This document shows positions 19,249 through 28,479 of a DNA stretch of 64,000 bases, piece after piece. The position numbers were made by a program, and so were the translations under genes. The DNA lies in assembly GCA_963770375.1 (NCBI GenBank), contig CAVYPM010000009.1:1-64000 (forward strand), given 5' to 3'. The number at the start of each line of letters is the position of its first letter. The first letter of the stretch is position 1. Below the pieces are notes generated by a model. The model had not been told where the DNA came from, ran no database searches, and was given only the letters and a program-made list of their open reading frames with translations. Origin of the DNA: DASVBE01 sp963770375. GTDB lineage: Bacteria > Actinomycetota > Actinomycetes > Streptosporangiales > Streptosporangiaceae.

Positions 19249-19917
19249 CGGAGATGGTGCGGCGGCCTATGATAAGGACGTGCCGCCGCGCTCTTCAACT
19301 TTGTCTCTGGCTGATGGGAAGGGGAAAGACAGCCGCGTCGCCCAGCCCGGTAGATGCACCTGTTATCCGCACGCGCACCCGTGCAGATAGCAACTGATAA
19401 AACCTAAATGGCGAGTGCAGGGTGCGGAAATGGAACGATAACACCCAGTCCTAGCAGTAACTTACAAGGAGGATCTTCCGGACGGCCGGTTCAAAGTAGC
19501 TACAGAACCACTGTGGTTGCAAGCGCAGGCGTTGGCTCCCCACATTGGACCCATTTCGAACTTTTGCAGCATAAATCCCCCTCTGCTCGAACTGAGTCAA
19601 CTCCTTTGTACAGGCTGGCATACAGTCGAGAGTCGTAACAGCGTCCAGACTGGGCGCCCAACTTGGGCCAAGCTCGAACTTCACATCGGCTAGTCAGCGA
19701 GTGGTGGGCACAGACGGCCGTTGCGCCTTGCAACAAAGCCCGATAACTTCCGTAGCGGCGTCACTGGATCTATTCGTCTTCTGATGGGCTAAACTTAACT
19801 TCATCGCCCGCATGCCGCTATCTCCCGGCGACGAACTCGGGCCGTGTGAGTTCCTGGTTAATGACGCGGCAGCAGAGCCGAGTTATCCTGGCAGACCTGA
19901 AGGAGGATGTCCCTAAA
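19249..19917. other. Intergenic region with hairpin repeat, no supported gene
   Basis: Apart from the repeat at 19363-19405, this 669-base stretch shows no frame with motifs or a good ribosome site. The last 20 bases carry the ribosome-binding site of the phosphonoacetate hydrolase gene. Confidence 0.45.
19363..19405 (+). repeat. 43-bp intergenic hairpin repeat, copy 2
   Basis: Second copy of the 2170-2212 element, in the same orientation, with two substitutions in 43 bases. The TATC-C-GCACG / CGTGC-A-GATA stem is intact. It sits about 115 bases after the haloperoxidase stop codon. Confidence 0.7.
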
Positions 19918-21240
19918 ATGCGAACGGCATTGACGTTTGCCGCAATGGGGCTTTTGGCCGTTCTCTCGCCCGCGCTCTTGCAGGCCGCGGAAGACCATCA
20001 CCCGCAACAAATCACCGTCAACGGAAAGAACTACGACTGGCCCAAGTCACCTGTGGTCGTGGTGCTGATTGACGGCGGAGACCCGGCCTATGTGAATGCC
20101 GCTCTTTCCCAAGGACTGTTACCCAACTTCAAGAAGCTCATGACCGAGGGGTTTGTTTCCGTGGCCGTGGGAGCGATGCCTAGCTTCACGAATCCGAACA
20201 ACATCTCCGTCATCACTGGCGTGCCGCCTTCTGTCCATGGAATCTCCGGGAATTTCTTTCTGAACCCGGCGACTGGCCAGGAAGCCATGATGGATCAACC
20301 ACAGTTCTTGCGGGCCGATAGCATTCTCGCGAAGTTTTCAGAGCACGGGGCCAAAGTTGTTGCGCTTACAGCGAAAGACAAGCTGGCCAAAATGCTTGCC
20401 TATAAATTGCAGCATGGCATTTCGTTCTCCGCCGAGAAGGCCGACAAGTGCACGAAGAAGGACAACGGCATCGACAACTGCCTGGCCTATGTCGGTAAGC
20501 CTCTCCCCAGCGAATATTCCGCCGACCTTTCGCTGTTCGTTCTGGAAGCGGGCATCAGGATACTGGAGAGGGAAAAGCCGGACCTGATGTATCTTTCGCT
20601 TTCGGACTACATTCAACACAAGTACGCCCCGGGCTCAAAGGAAGCAACCGAGTACTACGTGGGAATTGATAAGGCGCTGGGACGGTTGGTCGCGCTTGGC
20701 GCGACCGTCGCCCTGACGGCAGACCACGGTATGAATGATAAATCGAAAGCTGACGGGTCTCCCAATATCGTTTTTCTGCAAGACCTGCTCGACAAGCAGT
20801 TCGGGAGCGGCACGACCAAGGTCATCCTGCCCATCACCGACCCGTATGTGAAGCATCACGGCGCGCTCGGCTCCTACGCCACGATTTTTTTCCAGCAGCC
20901 GATTTCCGCGCCCGCTGTGATGAATCTTCTCAACAAGCAGCCTGGTGTCGAACTCGTGATGAATCGTGCCGCCTCCGCCAAACTATTCGATCTCCCCGCA
21001 GACCGTATCGGGGACCTGGTTGTCGTCAGCGATCGCGGCACTGTCTTGGGAAAGAGTAAGGCCACTCTCGATCTGTCCGCGCTAGGCGGAATGCGCTTGC
21101 GCTCCCATGGCGGACTGGCGGACCGCAACGTCTACCTGATTTTTTCCCGGCCGTTAAACGATAAGTATGCCGAGATCGCCCTGTCGCGCCAGTTGCGCAA
21201 CTTCGATGTGTTTGAGTTTGTCCTCAACGGGCTGCGATGA
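19918..21240 (+). CDS. phnA: Phosphonoacetate hydrolase, exported form
   Basis: 440 residues of the alkaline phosphatase superfamily. It would cleave the C-P bond of phosphonoacetate to acetate and phosphate using two metal ions. The pattern closely matches Pseudomonas-type PhnA as I remember it: VVLIDGGDPAYVN, the nucleophile region SFTNPNNISVITGVPPSVHG, GNFFLNPATGQEAMM, TAKDKLAKML, ISFSAEKADK, ALTADHGMNDKS, ILPITDPYVKHHGALGSYA and RLRSHGGLAD. ATG at 19918 is chosen for the AAGGAGG at 19900-19906. The product then begins with a signal peptide (TFAAMGLLAVLSPALLQAAE), whereas classical PhnA is cytoplasmic. No other phosphonate gene is adjacent. Confidence 0.85.
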   Translation: MRTALTFAAMGLLAVLSPALLQAAEDHHPQQITVNGKNYDWPKSPVVVVLIDGGDPAYVNAALSQGLLPNFKKLMTEGFVSVAVGAMPSFTNPNNISVITGVPPSVHGISGNFFLNPATGQEAMMDQPQFLRADSILAKFSEHGAKVVALTAKDKLAKMLAYKLQHGISFSAEKADKCTKKDNGIDNCLAYVGKPLPSEYSADLSLFVLEAGIRILEREKPDLMYLSLSDYIQHKYAPGSKEATEYYVGIDKALGRLVALGATVALTADHGMNDKSKADGSPNIVFLQDLLDKQFGSGTTKVILPITDPYVKHHGALGSYATIFFQQPISAPAVMNLLNKQPGVELVMNRAASAKLFDLPADRIGDLVVVSDRGTVLGKSKATLDLSALGGMRLRSHGGLADRNVYLIFSRPLNDKYAEIALSRQLRNFDVFEFVLNGLR

Positions 21241-21440
21241 ACTCAGGGGAATTGGCGAGTGCAGTCTCACCGAGAAGAGTGGGGCGATAGCTCCCGGATG
21301 GTGGCCACTGAATGGCTTGACTCATCAGCCAAGCATATTTGTTTATATTGGACCGACCGCGGGGACCCTCCGCGTGGCAACACGGTGAACCGTCCACCCA
21401 AAAATGGCAAGGAGCCTAAAAGTCTATGCTTTGGCGGACG

Positions 21441-22494
21441 TTAGCGCAGACTGTACGACAGAAACGTGCCGCCCGCCGCCACGGCGATGTATTGCTTTCC
21501 ATCTTTGCCCTGATACGAGATCGGAACCGAATGAACAACTTCGTCGGTTGTCACGTTCCACAATTCGGCTCCTGTCTTCGTATTGAATGCCCGGAACTTG
21601 CTGTCGCGCGACGCTCCAATGAAGACTACGCCGCCAGCCGTCGCCATCGGGCCACCGCCCGAGTTGGCTCCGCCAGACTGAATGCCAGCCGGTACTCCAT
21701 TCGTGCTTCCGAACGGAATCTGCCAGGCGATGTCACCCGTGTTCACGTTGATGGCGGTCAATCTTCCCCAGGGCGGCTGCCAGCAGGGCCATCCGTTGAC
21801 TGTCATTCGACTTAGCGCCGGACTGTCCGCAGGAGCACTGTGCGCGAAGAGCCTTGGTGACTCCGCCGGAGCGCCGCGATCGGAGTCCTGGGGCCTGATG
21901 AAGCTATAACCGCCGGAATCGGAAGTGTTGATGATGTAATAACCGAGATTCGGATCAACTGTTCCCCCGCTCCAGTTGGCCCCGCCAGATTGGACGGGCA
22001 TCACGAATGCGCCTTCCTTCGCGGGTGGAGTGTAAGGTCCACGATTATGTCCGCCACTTTCTTTTGCGAACAATTCGCGGCAGGCCGCCTCATGTTCCGG
22101 AGTAACCTTCGCGATGTCGTCAACCGAAAAGCTCATCCTCGATAGAGGCGGAGGCTTCAGGGGAAACGGCTGCGTCGGAGAGTAGTCTTCACCAGGAAGA
22201 TCGCCTTTGGGTACGGGTCGCTCCTCCACGCCGTAAATCGGCTTTCCGGTCACGCGATCAAGAATAAACAAGAGGGCGGATTTGGTCATCACTCCGACAG
22301 CGGGCGTTCTCTTACCTTCGTGGGTTACGTCAAACAAGATGGGCGGAACCGGCATGTCGTAATCCCACAGGTCGTGATGAATCGCTTGAAAATACCACTT
22401 GAGCTTCCCGGTGTCTACATCGACGGCGACAATAGAGTTTGCAAATAAGTTGGGACCAGGACGGTCAACGCCATAGTAATCGTTTCGCGCATAC
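21441..22494 (-). pseudogene. PQQ-dependent (quinoprotein) dehydrogenase, C-terminal part only
   Basis: About 350 residues of a membrane or periplasmic PQQ dehydrogenase propeller: GPNLFANSIVAVDVDTGKLK, YFQAIHHDLWDYDMP, SALLFILDRVTGKPIY, the Trp-docking-type repeats GRLTAINVNTGDIAWQIPFG and KFRAFNTKTGAELW, and the end YISYQGKDGKQYIAVAAGG. The usual N-terminal third is missing. The open frame ends at about 22,494, exactly where a forward-strand TPP enzyme begins in mid-protein. It is therefore a truncated gene, cut either by a rearrangement or by a faulty join. Confidence 0.8.
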
Positions 22495-23500
22495 GCTGAT
22501 GGGTAAGGGCTGCATGCGGGAGGATCATCCTATGCTACTGGGCATGACTGGGTTCTGGGGCACGCCCGTCGCGAATGAGAAATGCCGCACCGCCGATCTG
22601 ATCTTGGCCGTGGGCACTCGCCTCGCGGAGGCGAACTCCAGTTCGTGGTATCCGAAATTTACCTTTGCGATTCCTCCCACGAGGCTGATCCACATCGATG
22701 CGGATCCGGCCGAGATCGGCCGCAACTATCCAACCGAAATCGGCGTGATCGCCGACGCGAAGCTTGCTCTGGGGGCTTTGGCGCAAGCGGCGCGCGGCAT
22801 GACCCATCGCGATCGAGGGACGCTGCGCCAGGAGATCGCGCACGGACGAAAGTCATTCACCGATAACTGGGATCATCAGTGGACATCGGACCAATACCCG
22901 TTGCGGCCTGAGCGAATCCTGAACGAATTGCGCAAAGCCCTTCCCGAAGACGGTTTCGTCGTCACCGATGTCGGGTGGAACAAGAACGGCGTCGCGCAGC
23001 AGTTCCCCATTACGGTTCCGGGGACATTCATTACACCGAGCGGTCTGGCCACGATGTGCTTTGGGCCGTCTGCGGCCCTCGGCGTGAAGGTGGCCCAGCC
23101 GCATCGGGCATCCGTCTCGCTGGTCGGCGACGGCGGCTTCGGTGCGGCAAATCCCATGGTGATCGCGACCGCGATGGAGGCGAAGCTGCCGGTGGTTTGG
23201 GTGGTTATGGATAACGCCGGCTACGGCACTATCAGCGGGTTGGAGCGGCTGCACTACGACTGGGATTTCGGCTGCATGTTTACATGCGACGACAAGCCTT
23301 ATTATGTCGATTTTGCCGCAATGGCCCGGGCATGCGGCGCGAATGGAGTCACGATCAAAGCCGCCAACGAACTCGGGCCGGCGCTGCGCGAAGCACTCGC
23401 GTCAAATGTTCCGACGGTGATTCAGGTCCCGATGGAAAACGCTCCCACGCCGACGCCCGGTCACTGGAACATCAACGACATTTATCGAAAGGGATCGTAG
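22487..23500 (+). pseudogene. Thiamine-diphosphate-dependent enzyme (acetolactate-synthase-like), N-terminus missing
   Basis: About 337 residues covering the central and TPP-binding domains. AHTLMGKGCMREDHPMLLGM followed by TGFWGTPVAN starts in mid-domain, then DLILAVGTRLAEA and RLIHIDADPAEIGRNYP. The cofactor motif is LVGDGGFGAAN, reaching VVMDNAGYGTISG about 27 residues later. The N-terminal pyrimidine-binding domain, which holds the catalytic Glu, is absent. Sequence upstream of 22,487 belongs to the PQQ dehydrogenase on the other strand. It looks like a carboligase or decarboxylase of the acetolactate synthase family; as it stands the product would be inactive. Confidence 0.8.
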
Positions 23501-23654
23501 GCAGACAGGACCCGCGTTTTGTCGGGTCCATAAAAAAGGGCCTGATCCGACGATTAGCTCGATCCGCGGCCGATAATCGCGAACGATTCTGCTTGCTGTT
23601 CCCCCGAACCTGAGCAATGAATGTGACGACCGCGAACAGCCCATAAGGAGGGTT

Positions 23655-24562
23655 ATGTTATCTTCCCGCGATTCTCACATCATCGAACTTTGGCTGCGAA
23701 CGGCAGGCCGAGCCCGCACACCCGAGGTTGCTACCGGCGCGACGCGGCAGCGCTTCTTGCCATGCTCGGCTAAGTCTCTGAAGCCATATGACGTTAGGCG
23801 ACCTGCAGAGATTCGCTCAGTCGCTGGATGCACACCGGCCTGGCGCCCATCTCGCGCGCACGAACGCTGGCCGCGGTCAAGAGCCTGTTCGGGTTCTGCC
23901 AGCGGATGCGGTACGTCGCCTCGAACCCGGCCGCCGAGCTGGTCGCTGCCCAGCTATGAGAACCGGCTGTCCGAGCGGATCGTCGGCGAGGAGGACGTGC
24001 AACGGCTGGTCGAAACGCGCTGCAGAACGCGCGGGATCGCGTTCTGCTAGCGGCTGCTTTATGCCGCCGGATTGCGGGTTTCGGAAGCCTGCGGGCTGCT
24101 TTGGCGCAACGTGCGTCCCGCGAGGAGACTCCGGCCAGATCACGGTCTTCGGCAAGAACGGGCGAACTCGTTCAATCGCTTTGAATGCAGGGATGTGGGA
24201 GGAATTGACCGCGCTGCGCGGAACGGCGGGCGCGGAGACAGCCGGTGTTCCCGTCGCGGACCGGAAGACGCCTGGATCGCGGGCGCGTCCGCATGATTCT
24301 GCGGCGGGCGGCAAAACGACGCTGGCGTAGTCGGAACGCGGTCAGCCCGCACTGGCTGCGCCACGCCCACGCTTCGCACGCCCTGGACCACGGCGCGCCG
24401 ATCCACCTGGTTCAGGCCACGCTCGGCCATAGCTCGGTGGCCACCACCAGCAGCTACCTGCACGCCCGCCCGGGCGATTCCAGCGCCCGCTTCCTCGACC
24501 TGGAAAGATTCTCGCCGGAATCGAGTCGAATCCGCTTGCCTTTGTCTCCCACCGGAGTGATG
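23655..24562 (+). CDS. Xer-like tyrosine recombinase (multiple indels)
   Basis: Joined frames give about 300 residues. The N-terminal SAM-like region includes MTLGDLQRFAQSLD and VKSLFGFCQRMRYVASNPAA; the linker is SYENRLSERIVGEEDVQRLV. The catalytic part has AAGLRVSEACGLLWRNV (Arg I), GKNGRTRSIALN (Lys), WLRHAHASHALDHGAPIHLV (H-x-x-R box) and LGHSSVATTSSYLHARP (His and Tyr). All catalytic residues are present across frames, so the protein may be functional and the roughly five frame changes are probably errors. The stop is uncertain; a TGATGA lies at 24558-24563. It may be the mover of the surrounding accessory island. Confidence 0.7.
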
Positions 24563-24608
24563 AATGTCACGACCGCTAACTACAAGCGGCCAAAGGAGAA
24601 AACAATCA

Positions 24609-25175
24609 TGGCAACGTTTACCATCGACTCTGACAACAACATCACGGCGCACGCCGCGCTTCCCGCCGGCGCCGACGAATCGCAATCGTTCTCCAACCCG
24701 AAGGAACTGGCCAAGCTCACCGCGGAGTGGCCGGCATCCCGCCTGGTGGACACCTGGAACAGCTTCGCGGGCGTCGCGCCCTTCGACGACCTGAAGCCGG
24801 TGAAGAAGTTCACGGACCGGAAGGCGGCGGTGGCGCGAATCTGGGCGGCGGTCGCCCGTCTGTCCCCCGACGCCGCGCAACCGGCGGCACCCGTCGCGCC
24901 CGCCAAGGGGAAGGCGAAGAAGTCCCCGACCAAGGCTGCCGCGGCGCGCCCGGGCGCAAAAGGGCGCGACTGAATCGCGCAGCAACAAGAAGGCGGAGGT
25001 GATCGCGCTGATGAAGCGCGCCAAGGGCGTGACCCTGGCCGAGATCGTGGAAGCCACGGGCTGGCAGAAGCACACGGTTCGGGGCTTCGTCAGCATCCTG
25101 GGCAGCAAGGGCGGGCAGAAGATCGAATCCTCGAAGAACGCCGCCGGGGAGCGCAGCTACCACATCGCGAAGTAG
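24609..25175 (+). CDS. DUF3489 protein
   Basis: About 188 residues with one frameshift near 24950. The N-terminal part starts MATFTIDSDNNITAHAALPA and contains PASRLVDTWNSFAGV and KFTDRKAAVARIWAAV. A basic Ala/Lys-rich linker leads to a winged-helix-like C-terminus: NKKAEVIALMKRAKGVTLAE, ATGWQKHTVRGFVS and GERSYHIAK. This C-terminal pattern is DUF3489, a small DNA-binding-like domain often seen in mobile regions. The start has a good AAAGGAG site 9 bases upstream. It follows the recombinase directly and may be co-transcribed with it. Confidence 0.75.
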
Positions 25176-25299
25176 CCAAATCCGCCACGCGTTCCTTTCG
25201 CTTCCAACGCCGCTTCCGGTTCCCGCCGGGGCGGCGTTGCTGCGTTTGGGCAGCCGTTCAGTTTCCCCCGTACGCAGGCCAAACATTCCGGGAAGGAAA

Positions 25300-25832
25300 T
25301 GTTTCGGGGAGACAGGATAAAACGGCCACCGCTGGCGCAGAAACGCGCTCAGGCGCGTCGGGGAGGAATCGCTAAGGCGCGACGTTGCGATTTCCGGCAA
25401 TGGCGGAGCGTGGTCGGCCTTCTCTTCATCGAACGGATCGCGCAGAAGCTCGTCGATCTCGTGAACATCGAAGCCGGTCAGGCCGAGGTCGAAGGATTCG
25501 GCGCTCAGTTCAGCAAGCTCGGGCGCGAGCAGAGCGAAGTCCCACTCCGCCTCTTCATGGGATCTGTTGTCCATCAACCGGAGGCCGCGCACCTGTACCG
25601 GCGTCAGATCGCGAGCGACGTGGACGGGCACTTCTTTCAGGCGCAGCGACTTCGCGGCCGCGAGGCGCAGGTGCCCAATGACAATTACGCCGTGAACATC
25701 AACGACGATGGGCTGGCGGAAACCGTAGGCCCGGATGCTGGAGGCAACCTTGGCGACGGCGTCCGCACTCCATTTCCTCGCGTTTTTGGGATACGGTCTC
25801 GGTCGATCGATCGGCCAGATTTCGATTTCCAC
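25300..25832 (-). pseudogene. ParB/Srx-like nuclease-domain protein, C-terminal partner missing
   Basis: GTG at 25832, seven bases after AGGAGG, starts a ParB N-terminal-like domain: EIEIWPIDRPRPYPKNARKW, SIRAYGFRQPIVVD, GVIVIGHLRLAAAKSL and KEVPVHVARDLTPVQVRGLR, then NRSHEEAEWDFALLAPEL to about residue 130. In phage and island genes this domain is usually followed by a DNA methyltransferase. Here recognisable sequence ends near 25,420 and what follows shows no MTase motifs, so the gene appears truncated. It converges on the DUF3489 gene. Its role is unknown. Confidence 0.6.
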
Positions 25833-26429
25833 GCATAACCTCCTGAAAGATATCTGGATCTTTCGGAGGGTGCGCTTGACGCTCGCTTGTCGAACCGGCC
25901 CGTGCTTAGGGGACCAGCATTAGAAGCTACTCTGCTCATCTTTTCGGCAGGCTATCTGGGGGGGGCGCTCGTGGCGTCCAGGCGCTTGAACGTGTCGTCG
26001 GCGAGCTTTTTCCATCTCGGCGTCCTAGAACCGCAATGCAACGGACCGACGGCGTACAAGGCGGCGTGCAAGGAACAGTATGTCGCAATCGGCCAGCTGA
26101 CAATAAACATGGCCAAGGCGAAGCTCTTCATAGTACTCGGCTCCTTCCAGCGCCCAATTCAATTTCTGCGTCTTGAAAATCCCGGCTCTCGCCGTGGCCC
26201 GTTGCTGCATTTTGTTCCAATTAGATTATGCAAGAAGGTTCAACTCGTCGCATTAGACCTCGCGGTCCAATTTTGTAAGGGAAATTCACTTAGAAAGGAT
26301 CGGGGTGAGGCGTCGAAGCCGGCCACAAAACGGCGTTCTGGGACATTACTCCCGTGATGTCGCCGTTTCGTCAACTTGGCGTACGCCCCACTGCTGAAAG
26401 GCGCTTGCTGGTTTCGGTCAGACGGGTTT
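25833..26429. other. Accessory intergenic region, no supported gene
   Basis: A 156-residue frame (25887-26357) exists but has no motif, no ribosome site and unusual codon use, so I do not call it. The first part holds copy 1 of the short repeat at 25861. Confidence 0.4.
25861..25908 (+). repeat. 48-bp short repeat, copy 1
   Basis: It resembles 26862-26909 in the same orientation: a shared TTTCGGAGGGTGCGCT block, then a diverged stretch, then TCGAACC and a similar end. In this copy it directly precedes the ParB-like gene on the opposite strand. Confidence 0.45.
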
Positions 26430-26590
26430 GCGCGCACGCTCTTAGATAGTTTCTGCATTAACTGCCGCAACAACTCAATCGGATCGATGCCGAGCGCCTT
26501 CGCGACATCGAGATATTCGACGACATCGAGCCGGCGTTCCCCCGAGACTCGAACTCTGAGAGCAGGAAATATTTCGCGGATTATCCGAAG
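26430..26590 (-). pseudogene. Remnant of an XRE-family regulator
   Basis: The reverse strand encodes GERRLDVVEYLDVAKALGID followed by PIELLRQLMQKLSKSVR. This matches the C-terminal half of the intact regulator at 28080-28358 (GERRLDVVEFLDVAKALRFD, NLMQKPPKSVR). The HTH half is missing; only a shifted trace of the preceding KFES appears. It is a decayed paralogue. Confidence 0.65.
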
Positions 26591-26992
26591 ACAATACGGG
26601 GCCTCCTGGTCCCCTGGAGATCAGTGAGGCTCTTGTGCAGCCCTGAAATCAACAGCCGTGGCCTAGGCTCACTCTTACCTGCCCGCGTCCCATAGTGCGG
26701 GTGCTGAAAGCTCACCGGAGTTTCATCACGCCTCCGGGGCTCCGCGTCTGGTGTCTTCCCAGCCGATTGTTACGCGGTCCCACAGCAACTGAGTGCTATC
26801 GATGATCTGCTTTTGTGAGGAAGCTCGCGGCCAAAGGATCTCCATAAACCGCCCTCCGGCTTTTCGGAGGGTGCGCTGTGCGCTGGCCTATCGAACCAAC
26901 CTGCTCTAATCTTACATAAGATTTCTCGTATTTCAAGTCACGAGGACGCCTACGTTACCGCTGCGTGACCGGTCGTGGGTATCTTTAGGTCT
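26591..26992. other. Intergenic region with short repeat, no supported gene
   Basis: It contains a perfect hairpin CCCTCCG-GCTTTT-CGGAGGG at about 26852-26871 that overlaps the second 48-bp repeat copy (26862-26909). Nothing coding is recognisable. Confidence 0.4.
26862..26909 (+). repeat. 48-bp short repeat, copy 2
   Basis: Second copy of the 25861-25908 repeat. Here its left end is one arm of a 7-bp GC-rich hairpin, which is not formed in copy 1. Confidence 0.45.
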
Positions 26993-27406
26993 ATGGCGAA
27001 TCTCGAATTGGTGGCGCTCATTGTGCGGGACTATGAACCGGCTATTCGTTTTTTTGTCGACGTGCTCCGGTTCGAATTGGTGGAAGATACACCATCCTTG
27101 ACAAATGACGGGCGTCCGAAGCGCTGGGTCGTGGTCAGACCGACTGGTGCTCAAACGGGTATCCTCCTGGCCAAGGCGGATGGCGAACATCAAGTGGAAA
27201 TGGTCGGCCAACAGTTCGCAGGTCGCGTCGGCCTGTTCTTGCGCGTCGAAGACTTCGATGCCTCCTACGAGCGAATGGTCCAGGCCGGCGTCCGTTTTGT
27301 ATCGGTTCCCCGAGAGGAGCCTTATGGCAAAGTTACGGTGTTTCTCGATATTGAAGGCAATCGCTGGGATTTGCTCGGCCCCGACCCGCGGACGCCATCA
27401 GAATGA
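26993..27406 (+). CDS. VOC-family (glyoxalase/bleomycin-resistance-like) protein
   Basis: 137 residues in the VOC fold. LELVALIVRDYEPAIRFFVD is followed by VLRFELVEDTPS, and the second half has VGLFLRVEDFDASYERMVQAG, PREEPYGKVTVFLDIEGNRW and DLLGPDP. Small proteins of this type include metal-dependent lyases, dioxygenases and drug-binding proteins; the substrate is not shown. ATG at 26993 is preferred because the alignment-like start MANLELVALIV matches family N-termini. The 176-bp repeat begins at its last codons. Confidence 0.85.
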   Translation: MANLELVALIVRDYEPAIRFFVDVLRFELVEDTPSLTNDGRPKRWVVVRPTGAQTGILLAKADGEHQVEMVGQQFAGRVGLFLRVEDFDASYERMVQAGVRFVSVPREEPYGKVTVFLDIEGNRWDLLGPDPRTPSE

Positions 27407-27564
27407 TGGCCTCGAGTACGAGGTCGGCAAACCATCGAACTGCCGTCCCACCTGAAACGGCATTCGCGGAAACATCACCATTCCGGCGATGGGCGGCCTG
27501 CGGCGTGGAGAGATGTCGGCGAACTCAGGCGTGCGATATAAAGTAAACACAAATGACCGCTCAA
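27389..27564 (+). repeat. 176-bp duplicated segment, copy 2 (dinB leader)
   Basis: Same length as 13351-13526 and roughly four-fifths identical by eye. It spans the end of the VOC gene, the intergenic leader and the first four codons of the DinB gene. Confidence 0.7.
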
Positions 27565-28059
27565 GAAGTTCGCACATACATTGGTTATTCAGGCTGGGCC
27601 TCGCGCAAGGTGCTAGAGGCCGCGCTCGCCCTGCCGCCCGAGGACCGAGCCAAGCCGATGAGCGTCTCCCACGAAAGCATCGCGAACACGCTCGCTCACA
27701 TCTATTTCGGAGACGCAATCTGGTTTTCGCGGATTGCCGACCCCGGCTATCCGGTGCCGCCCCATGATGCGCTCCCGTCGCTCGATTTCGTCATCGAAGA
27801 ATGGCCTCGACTGCAGGCCAAGTGGGAAGCCTGGGCAAATGCGGTCACCGACTCAGACCTCGCCCGTCAGGTTCCCTTCAAATCTCGCTTTGTCGGCAAC
27901 GCCGGCCTTCCTGCGTGGCAGATCGTGGTGCACGTGGTGAACCACGCCACGCTACACCGCGGCCAAATCGTCGGCATGCTGCGTCAGCTTGGCATGAAGC
28001 CGCCCGCGACGGACATCTTGTTTTACTACTACGAACAAGCCGCGCCTGTCGCCAGCTAG
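27553..28059 (+). CDS. DinB-family putative metal-dependent enzyme
   Basis: 168 residues of the DinB/YfiT four-helix fold. The metal-ligand pattern is visible: His in SIANTLAHIYFGDAIWFSRI, and HVVNHATLHRGQIVGMLRQL with two His four residues apart. The helix with WPRLQAKWEAW is also typical. Family members are often thiol-dependent transferases or hydrolases; the substrate is unknown. The leader and first codons are duplicated at 13351-13526. It sits between a VOC gene and an XRE regulator in the island. Confidence 0.85.
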   Translation: MTAQEVRTYIGYSGWASRKVLEAALALPPEDRAKPMSVSHESIANTLAHIYFGDAIWFSRIADPGYPVPPHDALPSLDFVIEEWPRLQAKWEAWANAVTDSDLARQVPFKSRFVGNAGLPAWQIVVHVVNHATLHRGQIVGMLRQLGMKPPATDILFYYYEQAAPVAS

Positions 28060-28079
28060 CGAGATTCGGCGCACGGCCT

Positions 28080-28358
28080 TTAATGGTTTCGTCCGTCTGT
28101 ATTTCCGCGCACACTTTTGGGTGGTTTCTGCATCAGATTCCGCAACAGATTCAACGGGTCAAAGCGGAGTGCTTTTGCGACGTCAAGAAATTCAACGACA
28201 TCGAGCCGGCGTTCGCCACGCTCGAACTTAGAAACGTAGGACTGTGGGCGTTTGAGGCGTTCGGCCAACTGCCACTGAGTCAAGCCCGCACTCTCCCGCG
28301 CCTCGATGAGAAGCTCGCGGAATCTGGCGTAACTGGGCGTGAAAACGGACTTGGTCAA
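28080..28358 (-). CDS. XRE-family helix-turn-helix regulator
   Basis: About 92 residues. The HTH is ARESAGLTQWQLAERLKRPQ followed by SYVSKFERGERRLDVVEFLD, a standard Cro/C1 domain. The C-terminal tail is LNLLRNLMQKPPKSV. The TTG at 28358 (LTKSVFTPSYARFRELL) is the likeliest start by analogy with similar short regulators, though no clear ribosome site is seen. A truncated paralogue lies at 26430-26590. It probably represses a nearby mobile-element gene. Confidence 0.8.
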   Translation of the reverse strand: MTKSVFTPSYARFRELLIEARESAGLTQWQLAERLKRPQSYVSKFERGERRLDVVEFLDVAKALRFDPLNLLRNLMQKPPKSVRGNTDGRNH

Positions 28359-28479
28359 GAGGAAAAGCCACGGAAAATGCGGCGATAGGACAGTTTGAAA
28401 CCCAATTTGGGCTAAACCCAAAACGGGTTCCATCCGAACATTTCTATTGGGGCCGTGCTGGCTCGCGAAAACGGAGGTG

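Noticed and set aside
25887..26357. A 156-residue forward frame in the island
   Set aside because: It has no ribosome site, unusual composition, overlap with a short repeat at its start and no recognisable motif.
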